DNA of 64,000 bases from [Mycobacterium] stephanolepidis (GCF_002356335.1 NZ_AP018165.1:2852001-2916000); one strand, 5' to 3'. Shown: positions 1 to 8,716, counted from the stretch's first letter. Translations and numbers: made by a program. The notes: generated from the letters alone by a model not told the origin.

Positions 1-963
1 AATGAACATGCCCTTGCTGATGTGATTCATCACCACCTGGCCGCGCTCACCGTAGGGCACACGCTCCCCCGTGTCGGGATCGATCACCCAGAACACCACG
101 TAGGGTGACCGCGGATCGAAAACAAAGACGTCCCCGTCAACGCGAGTCTTAGCCTGGGACAAGATCATTGTGCTGCCGAAGGCCATCGCGATCTCGGCCG
201 TCGGGAAGATCTCGCGGAGCAGATCGAGAGTATCCAGGTCTACGTGGGCACCGCTGATCAGTATGTAGCGGATCTTCTGGTTGACCAGGTCCACCATGGC
301 GTCGTCGCGGGCAATGGCGCCCAGCAGCGGCGGGCTGGTGTGCAGGTTGGCAACCCGCTGGGTCTGCAGCACGAACCTCGCCTGCTCCAGGACGTGCTCG
401 ACATAACCAGACACTTCGGCCGTGGCGTTGCGTGCGGCGAGTTTCTTGACCCACCGTGGATCGAGATCCACCGGATAGAACACCGAACCCAGCCGCTCGC
501 TGACCGCACGCGAGAAATGGCCGACCCCGTGCGGGCCACTGGGCATGAGGAACAACAGACCCTGTCCTGCCACGAAGCCGCCTGCGGTGAAGTCCTCGAT
601 CTGCCATTGCGTGACCTGCTCAACCCAATCGGGTAGTTGCGCCGTGCGTTTGGGTGCACCGGTGGTGCCACCTGATTCGAAGATCTTGGGCACCGGCGCC
701 GGGGTTCCGTAACCGCGCGGGATGAGGTCCTCGACGGGTGCATCACGCAGCTCGTTGACCAGGTTAGGGAACAGCCGAAGATCCTCGAAAACCTTCACGT
801 CGGCCAACGGGTCGAAGTTCAGGGTCTGCGCGGTGCGCAACCAGAACGCCGACCCGGTGTCCTCGCCGAAATGCCAGGCGATCGCGGCACGCAGGTAGGC
901 CTCGGGATCTGTGACGGGCCCAGTTCGCGGGACGTCCAACAGCGAGAGGTCGATCTCAGCCAT
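1..963 (-). CDS. Acyl-adenylating enzyme (AMP-dependent synthetase/ligase family), 3' end outside window
   Basis: Reading leftward from an ATG at 963, the frame stays open to base 1, so the C-terminal part lies outside the window. The translation begins MAEIDLSLLDVPRTGPVTDP and contains FESGGTTGAPK near residue 100, the phosphate-binding loop of the ANL (acyl-CoA synthetase/NRPS adenylation) superfamily. A later AFGSTM stretch sits where the family usually has YGxTE. The family activates a carboxylate as acyl-AMP and usually passes it to CoA or a carrier thiol; the substrate is not readable here. It is the last gene of the minus-strand operon that starts at 5249, with a 93-bp gap to the preceding gene, so it may activate an acid produced by that operon. 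The family is clear, the substrate unknown. Confidence 0.8.
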   Translation of the reverse strand, partial: MAEIDLSLLDVPRTGPVTDPEAYLRAAIAWHFGEDTGSAFWLRTAQTLNFDPLADVKVFEDLRLFPNLVNELRDAPVEDLIPRGYGTPAPVPKIFESGGTTGAPKRTAQLPDWVEQVTQWQIEDFTAGGFVAGQGLLFLMPSGPHGVGHFSRAVSERLGSVFYPVDLDPRWVKKLAARNATAEVSGYVEHVLEQARFVLQTQRVANLHTSPPLLGAIARDDAMVDLVNQKIRYILISGAHVDLDTLDLLREIFPTAEIAMAFGSTMILSQAKTRVDGDVFVFDPRSPYVVFWVIDPDTGERVPYGERGQVVMNHISKGMFI

Positions 964-1056
964 GCGGCCATCCTGGCGCAGGAAACGCGATCCTAGAAGG
1001 AGTTTCACCGCCGTTCGCGGCGCGTTAACCCTGCCGGATCGCTGTGGGGCTGTCTA

Positions 1057-2070
1057 CTAGCGGACTTTCGCCGCCGTCCGATCGTCGATTTCCCGGCGCA
1101 GCTCCGAACCCGACCACTTCTCACCGGATGCGGTTGCCTGGTGGATCAGGCTGACGAGCGCAGCGTTGACGGGCGCACTCACGCCGAGCTTCTCGGCGAG
1201 CTCGACAACCTCCCCGTTGATGTAGTCGATTTCGGTCGGTCTGCCACGGGTGAGGTCGTCCAGCATGGACGAACGCGCCTGAGGGTCAATCTCGACCATC
1301 TGCCGCGCCACCCGGGCAAACACGGCGTCCGGCATCCGCAGCACCCAGGGCATGAACGCGAGCGGCGCCGCAAGAGGAGTGACCACCGGCTGGTTACCGC
1401 GGCGCAGTAGCCCCAGTGCCTCGCGTTGGGCGGCGGCCAGCACCAGACGGTAGTCCCGCTGTCCCAGTTCGGCTTTCAGCGGCAAGCCCGAGAGTGCGTT
1501 GACCGCATTGTTGAGGTTGACCACGAGCTTTCCCCACTGCACCGCCGACATGTCCTCACGCACGGCGGTAGGCAACCCGCTCTCGGTCAGCGCCTGTGCC
1601 AGGGACTCTGCACCCGTAGAGATCGACAGTTTTCCCTGTGTGCCCTGGTGAAAGTGCGCCGGCCCGACCTGCGCGACATTGAAGCCGACCATTCCGGTGA
1701 TCACGCGGTGCTGCGTGACGTATCGCGATATCTCGGTGGGGTTGCGTATCCCGTTCTGCAAACTGACCACCACAGCTCCGGGGCGAAGCCTGTCGGCCAG
1801 CGACGCCGCCATCTCCGCGGTCGCGGCCGATTTCACCGTCACCAGCACCACATCGGCGGCGCGCACCGCATCGATGTCGTCGGCGAACACGCATTTTTCT
1901 CCGGGAATCGTCGCCGACCAACCCAGATAGTCCGAAAGAGCGAGACCACGCTCGGTGATCGACTCGCCTAGGGCGGCCCGGCCGATGTACACCAGGTCAT
2001 GCCCGGCGGTCTGCAGCCTGCCGCCCACATAACATCCGATGCTTCCGGCTCCCGCGACAGCGATTCTCAT
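1057..2070 (-). CDS. Ketopantoate reductase (ApbA/PanE) family oxidoreductase
   Basis: 337 residues, the usual length for this family. The N-terminus MRIAVAGAGSIGCYVGGRL is a Rossmann NADP-binding motif (GxGxxG). A Lys in QWGKLVVNLNNAVNAL (about residue 180) and a Glu in the later PTEIDYINGEVV stretch match the catalytic residues of 2-dehydropantoate 2-reductase. True PanE makes pantoate for CoA, but many paralogues sit in catabolic operons and reduce other 2-keto acids. The start codon overlaps the stop of the upstream metallo-hydrolase gene by 4 bp, showing translational coupling within the 5249-1 operon. I therefore expect a catabolic 2-oxoacid or 2-hydroxyacid step rather than housekeeping pantothenate synthesis. 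Confidence 0.85.
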   Translation of the reverse strand: MRIAVAGAGSIGCYVGGRLQTAGHDLVYIGRAALGESITERGLALSDYLGWSATIPGEKCVFADDIDAVRAADVVLVTVKSAATAEMAASLADRLRPGAVVVSLQNGIRNPTEISRYVTQHRVITGMVGFNVAQVGPAHFHQGTQGKLSISTGAESLAQALTESGLPTAVREDMSAVQWGKLVVNLNNAVNALSGLPLKAELGQRDYRLVLAAAQREALGLLRRGNQPVVTPLAAPLAFMPWVLRMPDAVFARVARQMVEIDPQARSSMLDDLTRGRPTEIDYINGEVVELAEKLGVSAPVNAALVSLIHQATASGEKWSGSELRREIDDRTAAKVR

Positions 2071-2942
2071 TGGGCTCCAACCTCAATGCTCAGCGCGGTC
2101 GCGCGGGCACGGTCCCAATAGTACGGATTGTGCGAGTTGATGACCTCCACATCGTCGCGCGTGGCCAGCTCGCGTAGCTGTTGCGCGTTGTACAGCCGTG
2201 AGGTGGCATCGGCCTGCACCAGGCTTTGAAACACCTTGAACACCACCGGGCATCGCGGATCTGTGAGCATTTCGTCGGGGTGCATAAAGGCATCACCCGC
2301 GTGTACGAGCCACCGCGGGCGGCCGATGCCGCCGGTGTCGATCACCACGCCGACGTGCCCGCGGCTATGCCCCGGAAGCGGAATGATCGCGATCTCCTCC
2401 GGCAGACCGTGGAGTTGCCGTACGGCGCGGAAACCGAACCACTGATCGCCACCGATCGAATACTCGGACCAGCGGTCCCCCTCTCTACGTCCCATGAGTT
2501 CGGGCTGCCCGCTGTAGCGCACCTTGTCGTGAAGCGTCAGCTGTGAGCGTATGGATTCTGCTTCGATCGCGTGCACATGCAAACGCGCGTTGGGAAAGTC
2601 GTCGACTCCGCCGACGTGATCGTGGTCGTGATGGGTGAGCACGATGTCGGTGACATCGGCAGGGTCATAACCGAGTGCCTGTACCTGGCGCACCGCTGCC
2701 TCCGATTCGGCGAACCGAGGGTTGAGCAGAAGCTTGAGGGGACGGCCGATCCTTGCCAACGGATCGGCGATATCGCGCAGGCCGAATCCGGTGTCGACAA
2801 GTAGCAGCCGCGTTCCGGTGTCGACGAGCAGGCAATGGCAGATCAGCCGGCCGCGCTGCCAGGGCGCTCCCGCGCCTTCCATGAGCCGTTTCCCGACGGG
2901 CGCCATCGTGCCGCAGTTCAGGTGATGAATGCGCATGGTCAA
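2067..2942 (-). CDS. Metallo-beta-lactamase-fold hydrolase (lactonase-like)
   Basis: 291 residues. The metal-binding signature THHDHDHVGG (HxHxDH, about residue 105) is followed by PGHSRGHVGV and VHAGDAF, giving the other metal ligands of the metallo-beta-lactamase fold. The N-terminal part (MRIHHLNCGTM, then LLVDTG) resembles AHL-lactonase-type members that open lactone or ester rings. It overlaps RidA upstream and the PanE-like gene downstream by 4 bp each (ATGA), so the three are translated as a coupled set. In this operon it probably hydrolyses a cyclic or ester intermediate; the actual substrate cannot be read from sequence. Confidence 0.85.
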   Translation of the reverse strand: MTMRIHHLNCGTMAPVGKRLMEGAGAPWQRGRLICHCLLVDTGTRLLLVDTGFGLRDIADPLARIGRPLKLLLNPRFAESEAAVRQVQALGYDPADVTDIVLTHHDHDHVGGVDDFPNARLHVHAIEAESIRSQLTLHDKVRYSGQPELMGRREGDRWSEYSIGGDQWFGFRAVRQLHGLPEEIAIIPLPGHSRGHVGVVIDTGGIGRPRWLVHAGDAFMHPDEMLTDPRCPVVFKVFQSLVQADATSRLYNAQQLRELATRDDVEVINSHNPYYWDRARATALSIEVGAQ

Positions 2943-3331
2943 TCCCCTGTCCCGGACAGCTTCGCGAGCGCATCTATCTCCACCAGCAGCCCGGGCGGGG
3001 GCCCACCGAAAAGGGTGGTCCGGGCCGGGTAGGGCTTGCTGATGGTGTCCTCGAACGCCTTGTTCAGCTCGGCGAATCCTTCTGGGGCATGAAGGAATAC
3101 CCGCAGCATCAGCACATCGCCGAAATCGGCGCCGGCTGCATTCAAGATCGCCTCGATATTGCGCAATGTCTGGACAGTCTGCGCGTAGACGGCCTCTCCG
3201 GCCAGGGAACGGGTCTGAGCATTGATCCCCACTTGCCCGGACACCTGCAGGGTGTCACCAATGCGTACGGCTTGCGAGTAGGCGCCCACGGGATCTGGCG
3301 CCGCGTTGGTTTCGATCTGAGCCTTGACCAT
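2939..3331 (-). CDS. RidA/YjgF family enamine-imine deaminase
   Basis: About 130 residues, beginning MVKAQIETNAAPDPVGAYSQ, with the RidA landmarks PVGAYSQAVRIGDTLQVSGQVG and, near the C-terminus, PYPARTTLFGGPPPG, in which the Arg is the conserved ligand-binding residue. RidA proteins hydrolyse reactive 2-aminoacrylate-type enamines or imines to keto acids and ammonia. A start 21 bases further upstream is open, but I chose the ATG at 3331 because AAAGGAG lies 5-6 bases before it. Its place between a dipeptidase and the hydrolase/reductase pair suggests a nitrogen-releasing step in catabolism of an amino-acid or amide derivative. Confidence 0.88.
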   Translation of the reverse strand: MVKAQIETNAAPDPVGAYSQAVRIGDTLQVSGQVGINAQTRSLAGEAVYAQTVQTLRNIEAILNAAGADFGDVLMLRVFLHAPEGFAELNKAFEDTISKPYPARTTLFGGPPPGLLVEIDALAKLSGTGD

Positions 3332-3364
3332 CCGAACTCCTTTGTTGCCCAATGAATGAGAGGG

Positions 3365-4408
3365 TTATGAGGTAGGTTCGCTCGCGGACGGACCGGGAAG
3401 GGTTTCTTTCAGGACGCGCAGGGCATTACCGCCGAGAACCCCGGCTGCCCCGGACGCATCGAAGCCGGTGCGCAACAGTGCGTCGATCAGCGACGGAAAT
3501 CCGGTGGGCCCGTCGAACCCCGGGACATACCTGGGTATGCCATTCATATCCGTTCCAATGCAGAGGTGCTCGGGGCCGACCAGCTCTGCCAGGTGAGAGG
3601 TATGCCGAGCGAACTCATCCAGGTCTCGCATGCCGACGCCGCGAAACCCCATCGGCCACAATCCGATCAGGCCGCCGGTGGCGGATATCGCACGCGCCTC
3701 CTCGTCGCTGATGTAGCGCGGGAATTCATGAACCGCCAATGCCCCGGTGTGCGAACTGACCACCGGCGCGGAAGTCTGATCACAGACGGCCAAGGTGGTA
3801 GCCGCGTCGGCGTGCGCAAGATCTATCAGCATGCCCAGCCGGTTGGCTTCTGCGACAACCTCTTTACCAAGGGCGGTCAGGCCCGAGGAGTAGCGTCCGG
3901 CCCGCACTGCCCTGCTGCCCCTGCTCCCGGATACCGACGTACCGATCGTTCCAAGGGCGTTGTCCGCGTAGTGCACCAGACCCAGCACCCGCACTCCCAT
4001 GCGATGAAGGTCGATCAACCGATCCGGTTGCGCTCCCACGACATCGGCGCCTTCGACACCGAGCATGACTGTCGCGGTGTCGCCTGCTTCGATCTGCTCT
4101 ACGGTCTCCACCACCGCGATACCCGCCGCGGAGGCCTCGGCCCGAGCCAACTCCAACTGGGCCTTCACGCCATTCCATGGCGAGCGCAGTCGCCACGCGG
4201 TACCCAGCAATGCATCCCCGACCGCGGTGACGATAGCGAGGTTTACCTTGCCCTTGGGCAACTGCGATAACGGTTCGGACTGCATGTCTATTGTCTTGGC
4301 GCCCAATGTGCGCAGCCATCTCGGCACGATGCTCAGGCCGTGGGTGTGCATGTCGATGGTCAGCGCGGTGTCGTTGAGCTTCCTGGCTTGCTCGACCGTG
4401 GTATTCAT
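3365..4408 (-). CDS. Membrane dipeptidase (peptidase M19, renal dipeptidase family)
   Basis: 347 residues. Metal-site motifs of the M19 family appear in order: DMHTHG near residue 20, LGVEGAD (bridging Glu), DLAHAD (His), SSHTGA (His) and GTDMNG (catalytic Asp). The first motif is HxH rather than the HxD of mammalian renal dipeptidase, a variant I believe occurs in bacterial members. The family cleaves dipeptides with relaxed stereochemistry at the second residue and some beta-lactam or N-acyl amino acids. No signal peptide is seen, so it is probably cytoplasmic. It lies 25 bp after the class II aldolase gene and 33 bp before ridA in the same operon. Confidence 0.88.
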   Translation of the reverse strand: MNTTVEQARKLNDTALTIDMHTHGLSIVPRWLRTLGAKTIDMQSEPLSQLPKGKVNLAIVTAVGDALLGTAWRLRSPWNGVKAQLELARAEASAAGIAVVETVEQIEAGDTATVMLGVEGADVVGAQPDRLIDLHRMGVRVLGLVHYADNALGTIGTSVSGSRGSRAVRAGRYSSGLTALGKEVVAEANRLGMLIDLAHADAATTLAVCDQTSAPVVSSHTGALAVHEFPRYISDEEARAISATGGLIGLWPMGFRGVGMRDLDEFARHTSHLAELVGPEHLCIGTDMNGIPRYVPGFDGPTGFPSLIDALLRTGFDASGAAGVLGGNALRVLKETLPGPSASEPTS

Positions 4409-4433
4409 ATCCGGCGCCCCTCGATTCCGGGCA

Positions 4434-5249
4434 TCATTGGAGGGCCTCGGGGGCCGTTTTGATCACGTCGTCCCAGAGCGGCTGGAACTGGAACCATCCG
4501 GCAACGGGGGTGCCGATCTGGTTGTAGACCGAGACGGCCGTGTCGTGGTCGATCGATCGAGGTTCACCGGCGGCCATGGCGAGCAGCTGCGCCTGGCAGG
4601 AGCGTTCCATCGTGATGAACCACCAGGCGGCCTCCGCCACAGAGTGGCCCACGGTAAGCAGCCCGTGATTCTGCAAGATCACCGCCTTGGTGGACCCGAG
4701 CGCGGATCCGATCGCCCGGCCTTCTTCGAGGTCGCTGACCACACCGCGGTAGTCGGTGTACACGGCGTGGTCTTCGTAGAAGGCGCATGCATCCTGCGTG
4801 ATGGGTAATAGCGGCTGCCCCAGCGATGAGAACGCCTTGCCATGTATCGAGTGCGCATGCGCCGCGGCGATCACATCGGGCCTGGCCTTGTGCACCTCGG
4901 AGTGAATGCAGAACACCGCCCTGTTCACCGGTCGGCTGCCGGTGATCACGTTGCCGTCGTGATCGACCTGGATCAGATCGGACACCGTGATGTGCCGGAA
5001 GTTCATGCCGAAGGGGTTCACCCAGAACGTGTCGGGGAACTCCGGGTCGCGGACGGTGATGTGCCCCGCCACCCCTTCGGAGAAGCCGAATGCCCCGAAG
5101 ATGCGGAATGCGGCTGCCAACTCGCGCAGTCGGCGATCACGCTCCTGCTCGACCGTCGCCGCCGGGGCCGGACTCATCGGGACGGCATCTGCGGAACCGA
5201 CCATGTACGCGGACAACCCCTCGTCCACCACAACATCTCCGGAGGTCAT
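4434..5249 (-). CDS. Class II aldolase/adducin family protein
   Basis: 271 residues from the ATG at 5249 (MTSGDVVVDEGLSAYMVGSA). An upstream start at 5288 is open, but AAAGGTGAG just before 5249 supports the shorter form. The fold signature is complete: GVAGHITVRDPEFPDTFWVNPFG, then HSEVHKARPDVIAAAHAHS with the His-x-His zinc ligands, and ILQNHGLLTVG with the third His. Class II aldolases cleave or epimerise sugar phosphates; members without a clear sugar partner often decarboxylate or split hydroxy acids. It is the first gene of the minus-strand operon and faces the TetR gene across a 253-bp divergent region, so it is probably under that regulator. Confidence 0.85.
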   Translation of the reverse strand: MTSGDVVVDEGLSAYMVGSADAVPMSPAPAATVEQERDRRLRELAAAFRIFGAFGFSEGVAGHITVRDPEFPDTFWVNPFGMNFRHITVSDLIQVDHDGNVITGSRPVNRAVFCIHSEVHKARPDVIAAAHAHSIHGKAFSSLGQPLLPITQDACAFYEDHAVYTDYRGVVSDLEEGRAIGSALGSTKAVILQNHGLLTVGHSVAEAAWWFITMERSCQAQLLAMAAGEPRSIDHDTAVSVYNQIGTPVAGWFQFQPLWDDVIKTAPEALQ

Positions 5250-5263
5250 GTACTCACCTTTCA

Positions 5264-5277
5264 ATACATATATGTAT
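5264..5277. promoter_or_regulatory. Perfect 14-bp palindrome in the operon 5' region, candidate TetR operator
   Basis: ATACATATATGTAT reads the same on both strands and lies 15 bp upstream of the class II aldolase start. Read on the minus strand its flank gives GATACATAT, which recurs at 5447-5455 upstream of the divergent TetR gene. The shared half-site on both sides of a divergent regulator/operon pair is the expected layout for a local repressor. Binding itself is inferred. Confidence 0.5.
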
Positions 5278-5446
5278 CTGATGATCACAAGTTACCCCCG
5301 CTGCGGAAAACCCGTCAAGAGGAGCAGCATCCGAAATGCTGGCACGAATAATGCTTGATTACAGATCAACCAGATGGCTGATCGTTGCGAATCGCCCTAC
5401 CGCCATCTCGCGGTTTCTCCAGCTATTTTGCGTGCGCCCGCTGTAG

Positions 5447-5470
5447 GATACATATCCGTATCGAAAATAC
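5447..5470. promoter_or_regulatory. Second GATAC-type operator candidate upstream of the TetR gene
   Basis: GATACATATCCGTATC (5447-5462) is a dyad GATAC-N6-GTATC sharing GATACATAT with the palindrome at 5264. A further GTAT-N5-ATAC dyad overlaps it (5458-5470). It ends 32 bp before the TetR ATG, so it could mediate autoregulation. No biochemical support is available from sequence alone. Confidence 0.45.
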
Positions 5471-5502
5471 GCTTTGCCGATCACACCACAGAAGGGGCGC
5501 CC

Positions 5503-6132
5503 ATGCCGACTGGTTCAACGCGCCGACGCGAACAGACCCGCGCCCGCCTGATGGAGGCCGCACTCGATGTGTTCGCCGACCGCGGATTCCATGGCGCCAG
5601 CATCGAGAACATCTGCGAAAAGGCAGGATTCACCCGAGGCGCGTTCTACTCGAACTTCACGGGTAAGGATGAACTCTTCTTCACCCTGTTCGATGCCAGC
5701 AGCGACCAACTGATCGCCGCGCTGCGGGCAGCGCTGGATGAATGCCGCACAAGCCCCGACCCCATCAGCACCTTCATCGCCACCATCGACGACAAGGGGC
5801 CTGCGCAACGCCGCTGGTATCTCATCAGCATGGAGTTCACGTTGTACGCGATCCGTGAGCCCAGCGCCGCGGCGGTGCTGGCCGAGCACGACGCACGGCT
5901 GCGGCGCGAGGCCGCCGGCATCATCAACGAACTGATGACGATCGCGAAACGGGAACTGGTCATCGATGCCCAGCTCATCGCCCGGCTTGCCACCGCCCTG
6001 CGTGAAGGTGTGGCCGCACAGTTCTACGTCGAACCTGAGCTGGCCGAGACACGCATGCTGGAACGCCTGGCCTTCCCCGCCATGCTGCGCGCGTTCTCTC
6101 AGCCCGCAGGGGCGATGGCCGGTATCGAATAA
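5503..6132 (+). CDS. TetR/AcrR family transcriptional regulator
   Basis: 209 residues from the ATG at 5503, preceded by GAAGGGG. The helix-turn-helix is typical: TRARLMEAALDVFADRGFHG followed by ASIENICEKAGFTRGAFYSNF and KDELFFTLFD (residues about 10-60). The remaining helical ligand domain is not diagnostic. It is transcribed away from the class II aldolase operon (5249 to 1) and palindromes lie between them, so it probably represses that operon and itself, with an operon substrate or product as inducer. An upstream in-frame ATG at 5374 exists but would extend the protein across the operator-like sequence, so I reject it. Confidence 0.88.
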   Translation: MPTGSTRRREQTRARLMEAALDVFADRGFHGASIENICEKAGFTRGAFYSNFTGKDELFFTLFDASSDQLIAALRAALDECRTSPDPISTFIATIDDKGPAQRRWYLISMEFTLYAIREPSAAAVLAEHDARLRREAAGIINELMTIAKRELVIDAQLIARLATALREGVAAQFYVEPELAETRMLERLAFPAMLRAFSQPAGAMAGIE

Positions 6133-6142
6133 CGGCGCCGCT

Positions 6143-7267
6143 CTACCCGGTGACGCCCCAGACCTCAAGCCGGTTGCCGCCCTGCCGCTTGGCGGAGTAC
6201 ATCGCGTGATCGGCATCGGCCACTAATTGCCCAATGAGGTTGTCCGGATCGGCATTCGACGGCAGCGCGCTGGCGGCAAGCCCGACACTGACCGTGACCG
6301 TGACCATGCCATCCAGCGATTCCGACCCTGCCCGGATCTGCTCGGCGACCTCTCGCGCCTGCGAGGCGGGACCGAGTAGCGCAACACAGAACTCCTCGCC
6401 GCCAACACGCCCAACTACGGCGGCGCTGCCGGAGATCGCCTTGATGTGGGAGCCCACATCGGCGATCACCTGATCGCCAACACCGTGCCCAAAACGATCG
6501 TTGATCTGTTTGAACCGGTCGATGTCGATCATGATGATGCTCAGCTCAGACCGATCAGCGCGTGCCGCCTGGGCCAGGGTCATCGACTGATCATCGAATC
6601 CTCGCCGGTTGTGCAGGCCGGTGAGCGGGTCGATCCCGGCCGCCCTGGCATCACTGGTGAGCGCCAACTGTGCGAAATGGATGATCGGTGGCACCCCGAC
6701 CAGCAGCGTCGCGGTGACCACCGAATCCGCCATGGCCACGGCCCAACCCTGCTGCAGGTCAACGGCAATCGCAAGGAAGGTCAGTGTGGCCAGAGATGCA
6801 AGCAAGTACAGAACGATGAGTCGAGCGCCATGGAAGGAACATATGTAGATCGCCATCAGAGACAAGGAGATAAGGCCGTGCATGCCGGTGCCCCTGTCGG
6901 AGTCCGCGAAGCAGGCGATGCACACGGAGGCAACCGAAGTAACCGAAAACACCACAGATTCGGATTCCTTCGGCAGCGGCCCTAGCCACCAGCGCAGCAT
7001 CCAGAAAAATGCGAGCAGGCTCGCCAGAATGTCGAGCCAACGCCATACACCGGTACGCGGCCCCATCGGCGAAAACTCCATCGCCAGTGGGATGAGGGCC
7101 AGTGCGCCGGCGCATCCGCCGACGGCAGCACGCAGCGCCACACGCATGGAGCGCGTCGAAAAGTAGCCCATCATCTGGTCGTAGCGTGACGGCGAGCTCC
7201 ACCACCGTGTTAGGTCACCGAGAGGCAGCGCGCTCGTGACTCCTCCGGTGCCGGTGAACGCACCCAT
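6143..7267 (-). CDS. Membrane-bound diguanylate cyclase (GGDEF domain)
   Basis: About 374 residues from the ATG at 7267, which has AGGGGA just upstream; a longer form from 7411 is open but lacks a ribosome site. The N-terminal half has roughly six hydrophobic helices (e.g. LRAAVGGCAGALALIPLAMEF, VLYLLASLATLTFLAIAV). The C-terminal GGDEF domain starts at DPLTGLHNRRGFDD, has the metal-binding IIMIDIDRFKQIND and the active loop GRVGGEEF, the active GGEEF variant. I see no RxxD product-inhibition site upstream of the loop. It should make cyclic di-GMP from two GTP. The gene is monocistronic and ends 10 bp from the convergent TetR stop. Confidence 0.9.
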   Translation of the reverse strand: MGAFTGTGGVTSALPLGDLTRWWSSPSRYDQMMGYFSTRSMRVALRAAVGGCAGALALIPLAMEFSPMGPRTGVWRWLDILASLLAFFWMLRWWLGPLPKESESVVFSVTSVASVCIACFADSDRGTGMHGLISLSLMAIYICSFHGARLIVLYLLASLATLTFLAIAVDLQQGWAVAMADSVVTATLLVGVPPIIHFAQLALTSDARAAGIDPLTGLHNRRGFDDQSMTLAQAARADRSELSIIMIDIDRFKQINDRFGHGVGDQVIADVGSHIKAISGSAAVVGRVGGEEFCVALLGPASQAREVAEQIRAGSESLDGMVTVTVSVGLAASALPSNADPDNLIGQLVADADHAMYSAKRQGGNRLEVWGVTG

Positions 7268-7564
7268 GTATCCCCTATCGTGCTTCAGTTCATCCCAACC
7301 GAGGCAAGTATGGCAACACACGATCCCCAGAGTCGCAAGACTGCCCTCACGCGAAGAGGATCTGGCGTGGTCGAACGTCAGCAGATTCGTTGTATGCGGA
7401 GAGAGTCGCAAACGACAGGAGAGTGGTCCCGGCCGGTTCGGACCAGCGGACGTAGCAAGTTCGACGCATGCGCGGCGCCCGGGACCGACCAGCGGTCACG
7501 TCATTGATGTGGCCCTTCGACCGGCTCACCGCCACCGTGTCAGCCGTAACCCCCACTCCGATGC
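7268..7564. other. Intergenic region with tRNA-3'-end-like sequence
   Basis: No convincing gene is seen on either strand. It holds the promoter side of the diguanylate cyclase gene and, at 7423-7448, the sequence described separately as a degenerate tRNA-Val 3' end. The rest is unremarkable high-GC spacer next to the restriction-modification genes. Confidence 0.5.
7423..7448 (-). repeat. Degenerate copy of a tRNA-Val 3' end, candidate distal attachment site
   Basis: The first 11 bases (GTGGTCCCGGC) match the 3' end of the tRNA-Val gene at 14744-14754 exactly. The following T-arm stretch (GGTTCGGACCAGCG) matches with about three differences and one gap. Both copies are in the same orientation. 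The copy here lacks the anticodon and D arms, so it is not a tRNA gene. Elements that integrate at tRNA 3' ends leave exactly this arrangement, with the element downstream of the tRNA 3' end; however the match is imperfect and no integrase is present. Confidence 0.4.
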
Positions 7565-8716
7565 CTACTTGAGGTAGCGGTAGTCGAACGTCACCGCAAC
7601 TTCGGGCTCGCCATCGTGCGCCCTCCCCCATCGCTGCCCATGCATGGAGATGAAGGGACGTGAGTCAGTCTCGGATACCGGCACAATGCGCGCTGCGATC
7701 CATTCGCCCTTCACCGGAACCGGGAGCTCCAATGCGGCAGCGATCTTAGGATGTGCGTCTTGGTGTCCGAGGATGACGATGCCCCCCTTCCTCAGCGCTT
7801 TACGGGCGTCGCGGACACGCTTGGGGGCATCGTCCTGCTGTCCGACCGTAAGCACGGTCGGACGCCCCACGATCCGTTCCTGAATCTCGAAGAATAGCTG
7901 GGTGACACGTTTCTGACCAGAAAGATCGGGCGACAGGATGCGGTTGCGAACCTCAGAGTCCATGTGCAGCAATAAATTCTGCGGAAGGTCGGTCTGCAGA
8001 CCGCCCCACAACCAGTAGACGCATCCCGCCGCTGGGTTACCGAGGTTCCGTTTGTTGTCGCGGTTGTAGGCACGTTCGCCACCGCCGACTTTCCAGCGCA
8101 ACCGCTCATCGGTGATCGTGATCAGCCCGGCAGCCCATCGATTCGAGGTATCATCAAACCAAGTCAGGAGCGCCGGATGGTTCGCCTTACCTTCGCGCTC
8201 ACCGTGATCGGCGCAGAGATACATCTCCATAGGGATCTCCCACCCACCGAGGTCTTTGGAGAACTTGCAGTCGATGTCGGTGCCGGCGATCTGCCAGTCG
8301 AGATGAACACCGTTTGCGAACTCGAACTCCTTGGTCAAGTTGACCTCGACAACAGTCCCCAGATGAGTCTTCTCCGTCTTCGACAAGTGGTGGTACGCCC
8401 ACCTACCGGTGCGCTGACCGTCTAGCAACTCGTCCAAGGAGTCGCGTAACGCCCACCTAAGCCGCTCGCGGCATTCCGGCTCGCCGTTGAACCACTCCAC
8501 CAGGGGCGCCAACTCGGCTGCTAGTTGCTGTTCCATTTCGCTTGTGAAAGTCCATGCGCCAGGCATCTTGCCCATGGGAGCTGTCGGCACAGGGTGCTCA
8601 CGGAAGATGTTGCGGCGGCGGCGCATCGCCGCCTCGCGGGAGTTCTGAGCCGCCTCGGCACTCACCGTGGCAGCCACCGGTAAATCCTCGAAAGGAAGCA
8701 TGCTCGAACCGTTCAC
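7565..8716 (-). CDS. NaeI-type type II restriction endonuclease
   Basis: 383 residues if started at the GTG at 8716, which overlaps the methyltransferase stop (GTGA); an ATG at 8701 is also possible. The central segment HLDWQIAGTDIDCKFSKDLG matches the NaeI family catalytic motif, with Asp residues and a Lys in DIDCK, followed by GGWEIPMEMYLCAD. NaeI itself has 317 residues and cuts GCCGGC after binding a second effector site through a C-terminal DNA-binding domain; a comparable C-terminal part is present here. The protein would cut unmethylated DNA, with the adjacent C5 methyltransferase protecting the host. The recognition sequence is assumed by homology only. Confidence 0.8.
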   Translation of the reverse strand: MNGSSMLPFEDLPVAATVSAEAAQNSREAAMRRRRNIFREHPVPTAPMGKMPGAWTFTSEMEQQLAAELAPLVEWFNGEPECRERLRWALRDSLDELLDGQRTGRWAYHHLSKTEKTHLGTVVEVNLTKEFEFANGVHLDWQIAGTDIDCKFSKDLGGWEIPMEMYLCADHGEREGKANHPALLTWFDDTSNRWAAGLITITDERLRWKVGGGERAYNRDNKRNLGNPAAGCVYWLWGGLQTDLPQNLLLHMDSEVRNRILSPDLSGQKRVTQLFFEIQERIVGRPTVLTVGQQDDAPKRVRDARKALRKGGIVILGHQDAHPKIAAALELPVPVKGEWIAARIVPVSETDSRPFISMHGQRWGRAHDGEPEVAVTFDYRYLK

